Shown: positions 33,824-47,211 of the stretch, piece by piece
How the letters are laid out: the number at the start of each line of letters is the position of its first letter
How positions within the stretch are numbered: position 1 is the stretch's first letter
Assembly (NCBI GenBank): GCA_947034895.1
Contig: OX344763.1
Location: forward strand, 19,871,001 to 19,935,000
Direction of reading: 5' to 3'
Source: Rhytidiadelphus loreus
Taxonomy: Eukaryota > Streptophyta > Bryopsida > Hypnales > Hylocomiaceae
Length of the DNA stretch: 64,000 nucleotides
Notes under the pieces: generated by a model
Database searches by the model: none
Told to the model about the DNA's origin: nothing
The model's input: only the letters and a program-made list of their open reading frames with translations
Program-made: the position numbers and the translations under genes

Positions 33824-34484
33824 TTAATTATGTTTTTTGAGCTCATTGTGACAGTTTGTCACAATGACAATGAGCTCAGGAAATGCAATGACTGCATATA
33901 CACATTATGTATTGTGACAAGAATTTCACAATGCAATCAAATCCAAATTTTTTTAACCCCCCAAATACCCAAAAAAATTTAAACATAATTATATTAAAAA
34001 AATTCTGAAATCCACCCACCATCCCACCACTTGTAATTTTCAGGTAATGATATAGATTATGAGGCAGCTACTGCCTCTTTTGCCTCTTTTGAGCACATTC
34101 TACGTACCCAAGTACTACATGAAAAGAAAAGAAACACATATTCCATAATAATATTGTGCGAAACAAGGGAGTGAGACAGCTAGCTACGATCCAGGGTAAA
34201 ATTAAGAATCCAAACCATTCCTGACCAACTTTTGCATAATTATAACGTCAATTTTGTTAATTGGGTAATTGGATTGTGTTACTTGACCCTTTTCTGAGAT
34301 CTGTACAACACTTTTGTAAGAAGTATTGATTCGAAATTTGTAGAAAAGAGTTAAAGGTATCGAGTAAGATGTGCTTTAGAGTACAAAGGAAGTGAAACGT
34401 GAATAACGTGTCGAAATTGTACTGAGAAAAGGCAACAGGCAGTAGTTAGTTTCCACCGTTCAGTGACAAAGCTGTTGACAACAA

Positions 34485-35147
34485 ATGTATGTTGATGCCA
34501 AAGTGAAGGAGAAATATAGTCAATATTTTCACAATGATCTATTCTTGAATGCCATCAATGAGGTTTTGCCCTTGGTTGTACCACCAACCAAAAAGCCACC
34601 ATTCAACTATAAGGTTGAGAATACGTGTACGTCAAGTAAGGTAACAACAGGTAAGTTGGACACATTTCTATATCCAAGGCAATCAATTTTAGATACAATC
34701 TACGAGGCATTCTGCAAACTGAAAATGAATTTCATAGTAAGTTATTCACAAGGTGCCAAACTATGCCTTCTAATCGAATATTTTGAATCTCCTTTTTGAC
34801 TTCACATTGCGCATTCAGTATAGAATCATTTGATTGAAAAAAAAGCATGGGATGGAGTTGATTGGATGCTCTTGAAGTGCAAATTATGAATTCTTCTGCA
34901 AGTGGTCAATAACAAAGTTAATATCAGTATGTCCAAGTTCATTCAGCAGTAATGCCATCAAATGAATGAGGTTTGTGCCACCAAGGCAACCAAAAAAACA
35001 GCAGCAAAGGTTGAGAATACTCTAGGTAACAACACATGATTTTGACCCATTTCCATACCTGACCCAATCAAATTGGGATACAATCATGTACATCTCAGAA
35101 ATTGAGAATTGATTTCATGGTTATTCATAAGATGTCGAACTATGCAT
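34485..35147 (+). repeat. Duplicated segment with a 104-codon open frame
   Basis: The frame 34,485-34,799 starts MYVDAKVKEKYSQYF and has no domain I recognise. Its DNA from about 34,540 to 34,800 is repeated, degenerate, at about 34,940-35,147 and continues past an inserted element at 36,527. The second copy has no open frame. It is either a fragment of an unrecognised gene or transposon, or chance coding. Confidence 0.5.
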
Positions 35148-35151
35148 TTAA

Positions 35152-36522
35152 CCCCTAAAGTCCCCAGGCCATTTTTTTTTGTCAAAAGTGATTCAAAATT
35201 ATTAGTTTTGTTGCATTCATCCAAGAAAAAAAAATTAGAATCTGACAGTAGGATCTTGTACTTTACTTCTCGGATTATGTGGTAAAAATGTCATAAAGTT
35301 TGATAGTAAGGTAGGAGGCTCTTAAAGCGTGCACTTAAGGGTTGGTTTGTCTTTTTCATGTCATTTCTTGTATGGGATTATTTTTAGCTCATTTTTCAGA
35401 CAAAGAAAAATAGATTTTGATTGTAATCCAAGTTGTTTTGTATTTTTTTGAAGCATTTTTGAATTACTTATGAATTTTCAAACAAGATGAGTCGTAGGTC
35501 CCTATTTCTAACCATAGGTCTTTCATAAATTGTTCACTTATAGCTTTAGAGAGAAATGAGGAAAGCAAAGCAAATGATTGACTCTTATAATAAATAATAT
35601 TTTTTTTATTGATCCATTTAATGATAGTAGAAGGTCCATTTGAAGACCACCTCAAGTCCATTACAGATGAGTCTACATGAGCAGTTCTAAATGACCCTCC
35701 AACATTCAAGCATCCTACCTTATAGATTGGAAGATATTAGCATTCGAAGTTAGAAAAATTTACTTTTTTGAACACTAATTTACAATTTTAGATGACTTTG
35801 ACCACCATTTGTGGAAAAAATCTGCACTGCAAACTTTGAATTAAATTTTTGTTTGTTTGAAGGATTGAGTTAAAAGTCTAGGAGTTTAAAAAAATATATA
35901 TATACAAGATTTTCATTCTTTAAAAAATTGTTCAATAGAAGGAAGTCCAGGGTTGAAAGAAAAACTAAATTATTTAGTAGCTCTAAGATGTTATTGAAAC
36001 AATATAATCCCAATCGTAAGATTATTTTAGCAAGTAAACTAAACCTTGTCAAAAAAAGAATCGTGGAAAATTGTGAAAATTGCATTCAAAAATTAATCCT
36101 ATAACTAAAGTTATTTTTTCAAGAAGATGCTCTAATTGCCCAAAAAATAAGATTGTCCATAACTTTCACATAACAAATCCAAATGGAATGAATAAAATCT
36201 TCTTGTATATATATATAATTAAAATATATAAGAAGAATTTTTTTTTAATTTTTAAATTTTCTTTTTGTGTGAGAAAGTTTTTGCCCACTTCATTGAAAAA
36301 AAGACCTTTTGTGCTATAACTTTTTTTTTCCGGGCACAAAAGGTCTTTTCTTTTCCCAGGCACTGATTGAAATAAAAATTATATTCACAAATAGCTAATA
36401 TGTTTTTCTATCTTCACAAAAAGTTTCAAAAAATCATGATGAATATTGAGGCTATAGGAGCCTATCCAAAATCCATTTTGTGCCCCAAGGGGCCCACCAA
36501 GGGGAGATTGGAATTTTAGAGG
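35152..36522. mobile_element. TTAA-flanked element (piggyBac-like), 1,371 bp
   Basis: TTAA at 35,148-35,151 is followed by CCCCTAAAGTCCCC, and GGAATTTTAGAGG precedes TTAA at 36,523-36,526. The adjacent duplicated segment provides the empty site: AACTATGCCTTCTAATCGAA at 34,757 reads straight through, whereas the second copy is split at TTAA and resumes as CTTGAATCCTCTTTTGACTT at 36,533. Orientation is opposite to the copy at 32,888. There is no transposase. Confidence 0.88.
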
Positions 36523-36526
36523 TTAA

Positions 36527-38647
36527 AGCGTATCTTGAATCCTCTTTTGACTTTGAGCAAGATGGATTAGGCGGACCAAGCCACATTTGGTCTTGGGGTA
36601 CTTGGGATGTAAAGATTCCAAAAAATTTACAAGACAAATAAATGTAAAAATCTACCCACCCTATTTTGGAGTTGTTAATTATGTAGTTCATAAATTTTTG
36701 TGACAAATTTGTGGTCCTTGATTACAAATATGAACTCAAAAGCTCCAAATTTTGTCCTCTAAGGCAAAAAATAATTTTTTTCATTTTTCTAGGATTCAAA
36801 TTGCACAATTGAGTTGACAAAATTTCAGATAGCCTTGGTTTAGCAAGGCCCAAGATAATTTTAGGAAGTTCAATGATAGGAACTTTGCTCAAATTAATAC
36901 CTATTTGGAAATTTTATGGTGCAGGTACCTTCCTTGATTTGGAATAATTTAGTTTAGAAAAATAGAACTGCTTGGAGTAGAACTTTCACTAGATAAAAAT
37001 ATTTAATTCTTGAAGGGCCAAATAGCATTTTTTTGGATCATACTTAGTGTTTTGGATCATCCATTTACAAATGGAATTTTCCTTTTCATTCTTTGAAATT
37101 TTCAAACATGTAGTTGAGGAGTAGCTAAAGCACAACAATATTCATAAATTTGACTACATGGTTTGAAAGTTATTATATAAATAATATGTAGTTTCTTTTG
37201 GAGCTCAAGTAGGGTAAGTAGCTAAGAAAAAATCACTTTCTTAAGAAATAAAAATTTGAAATTGTTTTTTTAGATTTATAATATATGTAGAAAGATTTTA
37301 ATCATTCCATTTTTATTAACAAGATGAAAATTATGAGGAGTTTGAGTTTGTAGGCAGTTGTAAAATCTCTATTCTAAAATAAACTTTGGAGTCCTTTAGT
37401 TAATTCAATTTTCAATATCTTTGCAAATAAAATAAAATCATATGATGAAGATTGTTTGTTACAACATTACAACCATTGGAATTGACATATTTCAATTCCA
37501 TAACTAAATTCTTAACAATATAGTATTTTAAATCGTTATGTGCGTCTTTCTACTTATTATTTTCTCAAATATAAATATGAAATATTTTTTGTTGAATTTT
37601 TTGTACATATTTCCAACTTATTTTTTCAACATATTGTGGAGAGTTGCAAGTTGTAGGATCTACATATTTTTGGATTAAACGTTTGAAAGACAAAACCTAA
37701 CCATTTGGAAAGAGTTGAAAATACTCAGTCTTTTTGAAATCCAAGCATCAAATGTGATCTTGCAAATGGTAAGGTTTCTTATTCTGAAATTTTAGGAGTG
37801 TGTATTCTAACAAGTTAGCTAAAGGATACTATGATTGAATTTGTTAATGATTAAATAAAGATGAAGATTATAGCCTTGCTTTGGAGACTACTAGTACTAT
37901 AATATGAATCAACCTTTTTTTTTATTAATTAATTAATGTCAAAATCAAATTGTGGAAAATGAGTAAGAGGTGTGTCAAAAACTTCACTAATAAAGGGCTA
38001 GTGTTGGAAGAATTTTGGTAATTAGAAAGAGAGACTTTATGAGACCTTGAGCATTAAGTTACTATAGTTTGTCGTGTCTTGATGACATTCTCTCTCTACA
38101 TATTCAAATAAATTTGACTAGCCATTTAAAGCAAATAAATGTGTTAAATGAGTGTCAACTTGTATTAAGGATTGTAAGTTTTCTCTACATTCTCCTATGT
38201 TTTCAAGCTCTGGAATCTCTACCATACAGCTTGCTGATATGGTTGAGAGACGACTAAATCAACAAGCATTAAAACAAATTTTGAATTCTTTTTGAATTTT
38301 TTTTAGTTAATTTTTTAATCAATTTTTTAATCAATTAATTAAATTTTAATAATAATAAATTATTTTATTACTAAAAATTAAATAATTTTTTATTTTAAAA
38401 AAAATACGGTTTTAATATTTAGATTTTAGATTTTAAATTATTATTTTTTGAATCTTTTAATTTTTTAAAAATTTAAAAATTAAAATTTTCTTTTCTTTAC
38501 CTAGCAGCACTACCTGGTTTCCAATAGCGGGAACTAAACTGAAATTGCCCTTCTGTCAGGCCAAAACACATGTAATCAACAACTACCTTGAACCATTAAC
38601 AATGCAATTAAAACATGTAACACAGAGCCCACTTCCATGCATGCATA
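36527..38647. other. AT-rich spacer
   Basis: After the resumed flank of the duplicated segment (to about 36,560) there is strongly AT-rich DNA, reaching almost pure A/T at 38,290-38,490. Parts at 37,120-37,440 resemble 38,760-39,070 (phrases 'gactacatggttcaaaagttattg' and 'ctctattctaaaataaactttg'), so old dispersed repeats are present. No gene was seen. Confidence 0.5.
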
Positions 38648-38651
38648 TTAA

Positions 38652-39580
38652 TCCCTAAACGTCCAAACAACGTTTTTTGGTAGCATAGCAATTTTAGGCA
38701 GGTCACTATAGACATAGTTTTTCTTTTTTTTCTTTGAAAATTTCACACAATATAATTCCAAGGAGTAGCTCTAAGGCCCAACAATTTTCATAACTTTTGA
38801 CTACATGGTTCAAAAGTTATTGCATGATATGTAATTTTTAGTGTTCAACGGGCAGGAAAAAAAAACTTCTTTGAAAATCACTTTTAAAAAAAAAAAATTG
38901 AAATTTATTCTTTAAATTTTTATATTTGTGGTAAGCTTTGAATCATTTCATTTAAATTAATGAGATCAAAGTTATGAGGAATTCTAATTTGGGTTAGTTT
39001 GTGGGTAGTTATGGAATCTATACTCTAAAATAAACTTTGAAGTCCTTTATTTAACTCAATTTTAAATTTTTTTGGAAAAAAATAAAAACATGAGGGATAT
39101 GTTTTTTATTACAACGATACAAAAATTGGAATTGGCATTTTTCAATTCTATAAATAAATTGTAAACAATTTAGTATTTTTAATCATTCTCCTCTTCTTTC
39201 TACTTACTATTTTTTTCCTATATGTTGTACAATTCCAAATGATCTAAAAATTTTCAAGCATGTAGCCAACTTGACTTGAGGAATGAATCCAATGAGTAAT
39301 CACCATTTTACACGTTTTTTCATACAAATGTGACCGTGTGAAGTGCAGCTGCCTGTATTTTCACAAGGCCCAAAAAAGGATTTTTGTCACTTCAAACGTT
39401 AATATCTTGCAATCTACATGGTGGAAAATTCTGAAATTTTTTCCACATCTTCTCTAACTATTTTACTACAAGATCCTGTGGTTTTATGTATCCAAAAATG
39501 TTTTTCATCTAATATTTGGTGCTTGTAAATGCAAAGGCAGTTTTGGTGAAAACATAGTCTCTGACGTTTAGATGCCACAT
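38652..39580. mobile_element. Decayed TTAA-family element
   Basis: TTAA (38,648-38,651) is followed by TCCCTAAACGTCC, a degenerate family terminus. The interior shares the family's CTTGCAATCTACATGG phrase near 39,405. The right end (CTGACGTTTAGATGCC, about 39,561-39,576) is degenerate and is immediately followed by another small element. Confidence 0.6.
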
Positions 39581-39785
39581 TTAACTACTTTTGGAGTGTC
39601 TAGAATTAGTAAAAGATTCTTTGACAATTGTAGATTTTGACTCCTATAGGTGTTATAAATCTAGGAATGATATAGATTTTGGATTGACAATGTACAATGA
39701 ATTTAGATCTTAAGAAATCTATGACATCTTGAGATCTCCAGATGGATAAAGTCCAAAATTCCCCCCAAAGTCCAAAAGTAGTTAA
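39581..39785. mobile_element. 205-bp inverted-repeat MITE
   Basis: TTAACTACTTTTGGAGTGTC at the left is matched by GTCCAAAAGTAGTTAA at the right. The interior is AT-rich with ATCTA-type phrases. A terminus-like relative occurs at about 22,388. The target duplication is not certain (AT on both sides). Confidence 0.7.
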
Positions 39786-40080
39786 ATTGTGCATTTAGGG
39801 CTTTAAAAAATTATAATAATTAAATTGTGTTCTCTTTTGTGATCCTCTTAAATTTGAAAAGACATAATATTTTGTTCATTGTGAATGTATGATGATTGGT
39901 GAAATAATTACATGATTACAAAACTAAAACCAATCATCTTTAATTCATATATATGTTAACAAACCACTTTGAATGGAAAAAATAATTTTTTTATCATAGC
40001 AAGACGAAGGCTAGGTTACACTATGTTAGTATTTTGAAGTAGTTTTGGGCTTTTAAATATGAAAGAACTTTAGACATTAA

Positions 40081-41320
40081 CCCCTAAACGCCCCATGGGA
40101 CCTAAAGTGTCTTCTCATAGTTTCAAAATAATCCAATTCAAAGTGAAAGGTCATATTCATTCTATTGAGACTTTTTGCAGTCTCATTTTTATCCTTGACT
40201 CGAGGATAAACTGCTTTATCTCTTTACTAGTATTTTTTTATAAAAAAGTGACAACACCAACTTTTAGAATTTCATTATAGAATCACTGTTTGAATATTAG
40301 TTTTTTTGGTTTCAATTACTATTTTTTTTAATGAATTCTTCAATAACTAGCATTCTGTCTCAAAATCTGCAAAAAGTCTCAATTTAACGAATATGGCCTT
40401 AGTGTTGTAATTTTTGCATCCAATGTTCAAATTCAATCAAACTTGTTGGAAAATTTGTACTCTCTTTCTTTCTTTTAGTTTGTGTTGTAAAATTTTCAAA
40501 TCAATCCAAGATTTACTGTTTTTGGGTAAGTCAATTGAAGTTTAGAGGTTCAATTTGGATTTACCAATTGAAACTGCATTTGATGGCTGCAACTTTGGAG
40601 GCTTGTATCTCCTTCATCCAAATAATGTTCATTTTTAATTCACTTGAAGTCTAGTTATGGTGGTTAAATTTTCATGTCAATTCAAATTGTTTTGAATGTT
40701 TGAGAGCAATTCAAAGTTCAAAATCCCGACATTCTTGGATTACAGTGAACTTTGACTACTTCTTACTTCTTCATACAAAGTCCATTTCCAATTAAAAAAA
40801 GTTGACAAAGATTTGCATACTAGTCTAGTTTGTATGACTAAAGTTTCATATCAATCCAAGAGATTACGAGTGACTAAGAAGCATTTTAGTAGCAGGTTCA
40901 ACCTCAAATGTGTTTTTTGCAACTTTTCTTGCTATTTTTTGACATTTTAAAGTCATTTTGCAGACACAATGAGTCAGTTGAATGATATTTTTTTTACCAA
41001 TGTCTTTGTATGTTGGTTTTAAATCACTTTATAGTTTAAAGTTTTTTCATTTGAGTAGGTTTAGAAGTTGAATTTCACCTCCAAATGTGTTGCTTGGAAA
41101 ATTTCAGCATCCTTTTTCAACACTAAGACATTATAATCCGAGTTATAATCTTGCAATCTACATGGCCAAATGACTCCAAATTTCATTCACATCATCTACA
41201 ACACATACACTACAAGATTGTGCTGTTGAGATTTCTATATTTTAGTGACATTTAGATCTATTATTATACTTCAAAAACAACAATATTTTTGAACCCAAAA
41301 AGGTCTTGGACTTATACAAG
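40081..41320. mobile_element. TTAA-family element with degenerate right end
   Basis: TTAA at 40,077-40,080 is followed by CCCCTAAACGCCCC. TTAA at 41,321-41,324 follows GGTCTTGGACTTATACAAG. The family phrase CTTGCAATCTACATGGCCAA lies near 41,150. No coding capacity was found. Confidence 0.6.
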
Positions 41321-41324
41321 TTAA

Positions 41325-42311
41325 ATGCCCTACCCACATAGTTGCTACTAATCATGAAATTGTGTTATGTTGCGCATGATTGAATGATGTTGCTTGGGGT
41401 GGAAGGTCAATGTAAGGTAACTGTCTACACCTAAAATTGCTCAAATAAGCAATTCAGCATGGTTCCCATTATTATATTGGAAGTTTTTTTTGTGGAGTCG
41501 TGTTGGTAGTGAAAAGGGGATTCTAGATGTTCCAAAAAGCAATCATAGAGTCTCATGAATAGTAGGAAAACATTTTAAACACAAATCTCTAGCGTGCGAT
41601 TTTAGGAAACGTGTGATTTTAGGTGGAAGTAGTTATCTCATCCACACAATGTTGCTAAATGTTGATATTTTAAAACAAACAGAACTACAGAAGTGAATGG
41701 AAAATAAAGAAGCAGGCATGATATTGCAAGTGAAGTATCGCACATCAAGTCTTTACAGGAAAGCAAAATGGACGTACAATCATCAAGAATGAAAAAAAAG
41801 AGTCTAACATATCACCAGTTGGCTAACCCTAGGTACAGAGATTGGAAATCCAAGAATAAGGTAAGCTTAGTCTACTCTTAAAACCACCATTTAAAAGTTG
41901 ATTGCCTTTTCAGGGAAGCTAAACTCCTTAAAACAATTTTCAGTAAATTTTTGTAGGAAGGGAAATGGAATATGCATCTAACTTAAGTTGTTTCATATTT
42001 TTTGGGCCTTTGTGGAATTAGTTACGAATTTTTGAAGTTCAAACACAATAGTCACTAAAAGTGACCACCTCTTGAAATGTACATTGCTGGTACATTGAAG
42101 AAAGCAAAATGTACCTTTGTATCGTGATCGCTTTTAGAGCATACTAGGTGCTTTAAGAGCAAACTACCTTACACAATTCAAAGTTAGGAATTTCAATTAC
42201 AATGATGTCCAAGCTCCATTTGACAATTACACCAGTTCAAGCTCGGTCCATGTAATTAAGCTTAATATTAACAAATACCTTATAAATCTACAAACCAACG
42301 TATCATTTGGT
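41325..42311. other. Spacer downstream of the intact P450 gene
   Basis: AT-rich, no gene. The segment 41,990-42,150 resembles 1900-2080. The P450 3' end would terminate in this stretch, but no unambiguous polyadenylation signal can be chosen. Confidence 0.4.
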
Positions 42312-45300
42312 CTACAAAGCTTTCAAAATGATGGGCATGCCGAACTTTGGCACCTGCAACATGATACAAACGGGATGGTGCTTGTAATTTGGAGAAGGCA
42401 ACAATTGAAACCGTCGAAGCACCATAGCCAACACAATCTTGGCTTCCATGGGTGCCAAGTTATTTCCAAGGCAAGTCCTGAGACCCAATCCAAAAGGGAA
42501 AAATGCTTGTCGATGTGAGCAAGCCTTTGACACTCCATTGGCAAATCTGCTTGGATTGAATTCTCCCACATCAGCTCCCCAATAGGCTTTGTCTTGGTGA
42601 ATGGCTGCTAATGCACATTCGATTGTCATGCCCTTTGGCACAAATAGTCTTTTTAGTCGCAAATCCTTTGTTGCCACTCTTGTCACAGAAATGACTGTTG
42701 GAAACAATCGTAGGATTTCATTACATACCATTTCCACCTGAATTCCATGTCCAAAAAATACACTAGATTTTAATTCCATTCATCAATCACTAAAGAACAA
42801 CTTACTCCAAGAAGGTCCAACTGACTCCAGTCTTACATTGAAACCCTAAAACCTTTAGAATCATAGAGAAATCCAAGTAGAAAGACCTTAAAATCATTCC
42901 AAAATTGCTCACATGTACTACAAGCAAACGCTTTTTTGCTCTTAAATTAAGTTTAAATTGCAATAGATATACTTAGGTGAATTTTTTAATCCATACTATT
43001 ATATCTAATTGTTGCTATTGTTTTCTAAAATAACTTCAATTTAAATCTTTTCTTATAGAGCATCTACCCTTATTTTGGGATAGAAAATGAAGAACCTAAA
43101 GTAATTCAAAATGTATGGTGAATAGTATAAGGGAGACAATAATGTACCATTTTACTAAGCCATGAATTCATTAATGGTAACTAATTATAGAGGTGGCAAC
43201 TTTATAAGATAGTGTTGGACCGAGTGTTGGACAATGCTTTGATATTATGGACAAGTTTTCTTAGTTAGTGTGCAAGAGCAAGATTTTAAATTTAATATCT
43301 AAATTATACTTTTTACACCTAGGTTTTGCAAAGTAGATAAAAGTGTAAACCTTTAAGTATTTACAATCAAATTTCATTATACTTCAATAATTTAAACAAA
43401 ACCACCTAAATCTGTTGCTTCATGAACATCATTCTACCAATGTACTAAAGTTGTTCCTTATTTTCTATTGCATATCCTTGATACCATTTTAGGCCTTAAA
43501 TAAATACACATATAGTTTTAGCTTGATTACATTATCTAATTAATTACTCAATTGCATCTACTGTATGATCCTATCTATGCATCCAAAATTTGAGTAATAA
43601 AATGTTAGAAGGATGCAAATATGGGGTGCAATTGGGAGAGGGACCATAGAGTGTATGGTTACCTAACATCATGATCAACATTTCCCTTGCAACTAAGTTA
43701 GCAACACCCATAGGCGTCATTGTACCCATAACCACCACCTCAAAAATCTTGAAAAATCTTGGGAAGTAAATAGATGTGATTACAAGGATGAACTGCATCT
43801 GAATATTAGACCCTAGTGTTGGTATTAGGTGTATGATGTCTATTAATAGACATTCAACAAATTATTGGACCCTACTAGGAAGAGAAAATGAATTCCGATG
43901 TACTTTCAAATGCATTTTTTGGACACTGTCAATATAAGTTGTGAATTTTTAAAGAGCCCACCGCAGTATGAGCGAACTCACCACTTTCAGGCGGGACACC
44001 GCACTAGCATTCCAGCTCCATTCCTCACCCAAGACCTCCAAAACTTCTGCGCGCGCACGCTCTTGCCATTCAGGATGCAACGCCAACATTAGCATCGCAA
44101 ATGTCAAAAGATTCGACACTGTGTCTTGACCTGCGAAGTAGAAGAGCTTGAAATGATTAAACACCGACGCCATGTTGAAATCCTGAGCGCTTTCGTCCCA
44201 TCCATCTGTTGCCGCAGTGAGCATGCGACCCAGAATGTCTTCGTTGCCATAATCGCTCATTTCCCCCTTTCGCACTGCTTCTAGCCGGTCATTGACCATG
44301 TCATGGAGTAGAGCATCTACTTTGGAACTGTACAGATTCATCAATCGGTTCCCTTTGGTGGGCAGGTATCTGTTCCAAAGCATCGAATGCATGTTAGCCC
44401 CGTAAAAAATGGACAGAGCTTTCAAATAATTCATTTGTTTCAAATTATGGCTTGCAATTTCATTCCATGAAATTGTTGTGGAGAAGTCGCAATTACCTGT
44501 AGCCGGGAATGAGCCAATACGCTGCGTTCTGGAACATTTTCATGACCTCATTTGCAAGGAGACTCTGAAACTTGAAGACCTGCTCCCCTTTTTCAAAATT
44601 GTCCTTAAAGGCCGCTCGCGAGATAATTCTTCCAGAGATTTTGTGAAGACCTGACTCTACGTCGATTTCCACTTGGCCACATGCTTCGGCTACCTTTCGC
44701 TCCCAAATTTGTATCTCTGATGTTGCTCCTTGCACCATAGCTTCGACCATGGCCTACCATGTATAAAAATTCAATTAGAAAATCATCTGACATTGCAAGT
44801 CAACATTCAAAAAAGCTGTGAATGCTAATATCTTTCACTTTATATGGTCAAACTTCATAAAAGTTTTATCACATAATCTCAGACAAGAAAAGTACAAGAT
44901 ACTATGGTTTGATTTTTTTTTTTTTCTGATTTTTCTCCTTGGTTGAACGCAGCACAAATGGTAGTTTTGAACGGTTTTTGACAGAACAATTTGGTAATCA
45001 TCCAGTTTTGATGGTTTCAGGTGCCGGCACCTCAAATTGCAGTCAGTTACGTACCTTGATCGCGTCCTGGTTGAAGGCCGGACTGACTGTGCGCCTCTCG
45101 GACCTCCATTTCTCACCCTCTTGGCTGAGCAATCCTTGGCCCACAACCTGTGAGACGAGCATATTTTCCAATTCAGATCTCACCAAGGAGTCGTGATTGG
45201 TGATCACCAATTCCTTCACAATCTCCGGGTCGCGCACCACCAGTTTCGTAACCGTTCCCCACCAGTACAAAAACATGTTGCCTGCAGTGCAAGCAGTAAA

Positions 45301-46308
45301 TAAATTGCATGAAATCAATTTAGTTATACTGAATGCATGCACTTAGTTGATCTAATTTTGTTACGTTATAAAAATCAGACCAATCTACAGAATAATTTCA
45401 ATGAATTATATTGGCGTACGTCGAATCAGCTTCAGGTGGCGCACGGGTGAGAAGAAGAAGCGATGGATTATAAGCCACTGATACCGTAACTGTCCCCGGC
45501 CTTTTAATTTCTGGTTTGATTTGTAGCTAATCAGTTTTCCTGCGCTAACTAGAACTTACCTGCCATTTCCTTGAACTGGCGGTATTCTACTACTTTTGGC
45601 ATCTTTCAAGACTTGTCCTAGTTTCTGGGGTTCTGTGTAAGTGTATGTACGTCACAAGTTTTGCGACTAAAATCGAGCCAAATTGCCGAACTTGGCGATT
45701 GAACCATCAGATTAATATTCTAACCGTACTTGTCGTAGCATCCTCCCGAAGATTATTAATTCAATCTTCGGAGGTGACCGAAATCTTCATGTAGAAAATT
45801 TACATACTTCACCGTGCAGTACGTCACTCACGTACTTGGCTCAGCATGTCAGCATGCTTGTACTGTTTTCCACACCTCTAATCTGGAGTCCCAGACTTCA
45901 GATTGGAGTCACCTAGCTAGTTCGTCAGATCAAAAGAATCATGCAATACGAACTGTAAACTAGTTCAAGGTTCTATCACAGTCCACGATATATGACGTCG
46001 AGAAGAATCGTACCGTATTTCGGAAAATACATGGCATACTGCGGCGTGACTGTGGGCGAGAGATTGGCGAGGTCATCCATGGCAAGAGTTTCAGGAAACG
46101 ATTCGGAGAATTTCACCATGTCCATGTAGTGGCCCAGCAGGAACTTGAACGGAGGTCCACGCACGCCTTGCTTGTTCATGATGCGACGCAGTCGCAGCGG
46201 CTCCCACAGTGCAGCTCTCACAAACTTGAAGACGGGATACACAATTACGGTCGCCACCACAACTGCGAGCACGGCGTTCCTGACTTCCTCTGACCACAGC
46301 ATGGCCAT
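42312..46308 (-). CDS. Cytochrome P450 monooxygenase, CYP72 clan, intact five-exon gene
   Basis: Minus-strand exons: 46,308-46,014, 45,281-45,055, 44,753-44,497, 44,369-43,982 and 42,737-42,312, all with GT-AG introns. The joined frame is open and gives 530 residues, normal for a plant P450. Residues about 10-30 form the ER membrane anchor. They are followed by WEPLRL and RGPPFKFLLGH, typical of the CYP72 clan. The C-helix WRSER is at 157-161, the I-helix oxygen-binding AGQDT at 339-343, the K-helix EILR at 396-399, FNPSRF at 449-454 and the haem loop FGLGLRTCLG at 471-480 with Cys478 as ligand. All catalytic hallmarks are present. It should use O2 and NADPH-P450 reductase electrons at the ER; clan members act on hormones, terpenoids and fatty acids, but the substrate cannot be read here. 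The start was chosen because upstream similarity to the paralogue is non-coding and the TATA box lies about 120 bases upstream; ATG at 46,302 or 46,377 are alternatives. Confidence 0.93.
44790..44985. repeat. Fragment of the TTAA-family interior in P450 intron 2
   Basis: The phrases 'gtgaatgctaatatctttcac', 'catggtcaaacttcataaa'-like text and GTAGTTTTGAACGGTTTTTG follow the internal order of the TTAA family (compare 33,640-33,790). No termini are visible. It lies within intron 2 (44,754-45,054) and does not affect the splice sites. Confidence 0.6.
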
Positions 46309-46413
46309 GGCTACGCACACCCGGATCCTCTGCTGCAGATTCAAAATTTTCTTCAAATTGAATGGGAGTGAATACAACCATGGATATCGGATTGTGGTTG
46401 CCTGAAGTATGGG

Positions 46414-46432
46414 TATATATACGTCTTATATA
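46414..46432 (-). promoter_or_regulatory. TATA box of the intact P450 gene
   Basis: The minus strand reads TATATAAG at 46,432-46,425, with a second TATATATA just downstream (46,421-46,414), about 106-124 bases before the start codon. This is a canonical plant core-promoter position. In the paralogue the corresponding TATA is split by a 543-bp insertion. Confidence 0.7.
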
Positions 46433-47207
46433 CACAACTGGAATCTCTGGAGCCCTGCTGAGTATAGCTGCCAGGACTTGAACTCACTCGATGTGGATTA
46501 ATATCTTTAACGTGCATTTCCAATACTTCAGCACCTGTCTGAACACACGTTCTGAAACATGAAGCTATACCTACCCTAGACTTTAGACCGGTATGAACGT
46601 ATACGCAAATTTGGTGCTGGAATCGTGCCAGTATAACGAAATTGTCTACCTTTCTTGCAATTCTTGTTTCAGATTGGTGATGAATATATGAACCCTGAAC
46701 TGCCAGACCGATTACCGTGGAGCAAGAATGGTGTTTCGACCTATTGATGACCGCGAGTCGTCCTCTACGTATACGTATCGATCAGTTGCAACAACAGAAG
46801 AACCATTCCAATACTGTGCGAAACAAGGGAGTGAGGTGATCCAGGATACAAGAACCCGAGGACCACTCCCGACGTGGTGGTGACGCAATCCATGGCTGCG
46901 GCCACCGAACTTTTGCATATGACGTCAGAAAGAAAGGAACAGTGAATTGGATATGGGAAGGATTACGTACATCAACGTATGTCACTGATTCCAAAATACA
47001 TCTGCTTCTCCGTGTCATGTTGACACTCCCGCTTCACTTTATTTGCGCTCACGAATGACCCGTTGGAATCAAGACAAGACTGGATGACGCATGACACGAG
47101 AAAGTTATAATTAGGATACGTAGTGTAACGAAGTCGTGACCAGCACGCAACGTCGGGGAGGTCGATGCAGCACCACTGCTTCACGTTGGTGGGTCGTCAA
47201 GAAAAAA
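46433..47207. other. Upstream region of the P450 gene
   Basis: Similarity to the paralogue's upstream DNA (GGAGCCCTGCTGAG against GGAGCCCTGTTGAG at 28,700) ends by about 46,480. A family-A MITE end fragment (GCCAGTATAACGAAATTGTC) lies at about 46,627-46,646. The rest, moderately GC-rich with overlapping short frames, holds no recognised gene. Confidence 0.45.
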
Positions 47208-47211
47208 TTAA

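Noticed and set aside
44370..44450. Exon 4 of the intact P450 starting at 44,450
   Set aside because: The AG at 44,371-44,370 joins IPGYR directly to YLPTKGNR, gives the normal P450 length of 530 residues, and the same acceptor exists in the paralogue; the longer exon would insert an atypical segment of 27 residues.
45976..46377. Upstream ATG at 46,377 as the P450 start
   Set aside because: It would lie only about 50 bases from the TATA box, and the added peptide is not conserved in frame in the paralogue.
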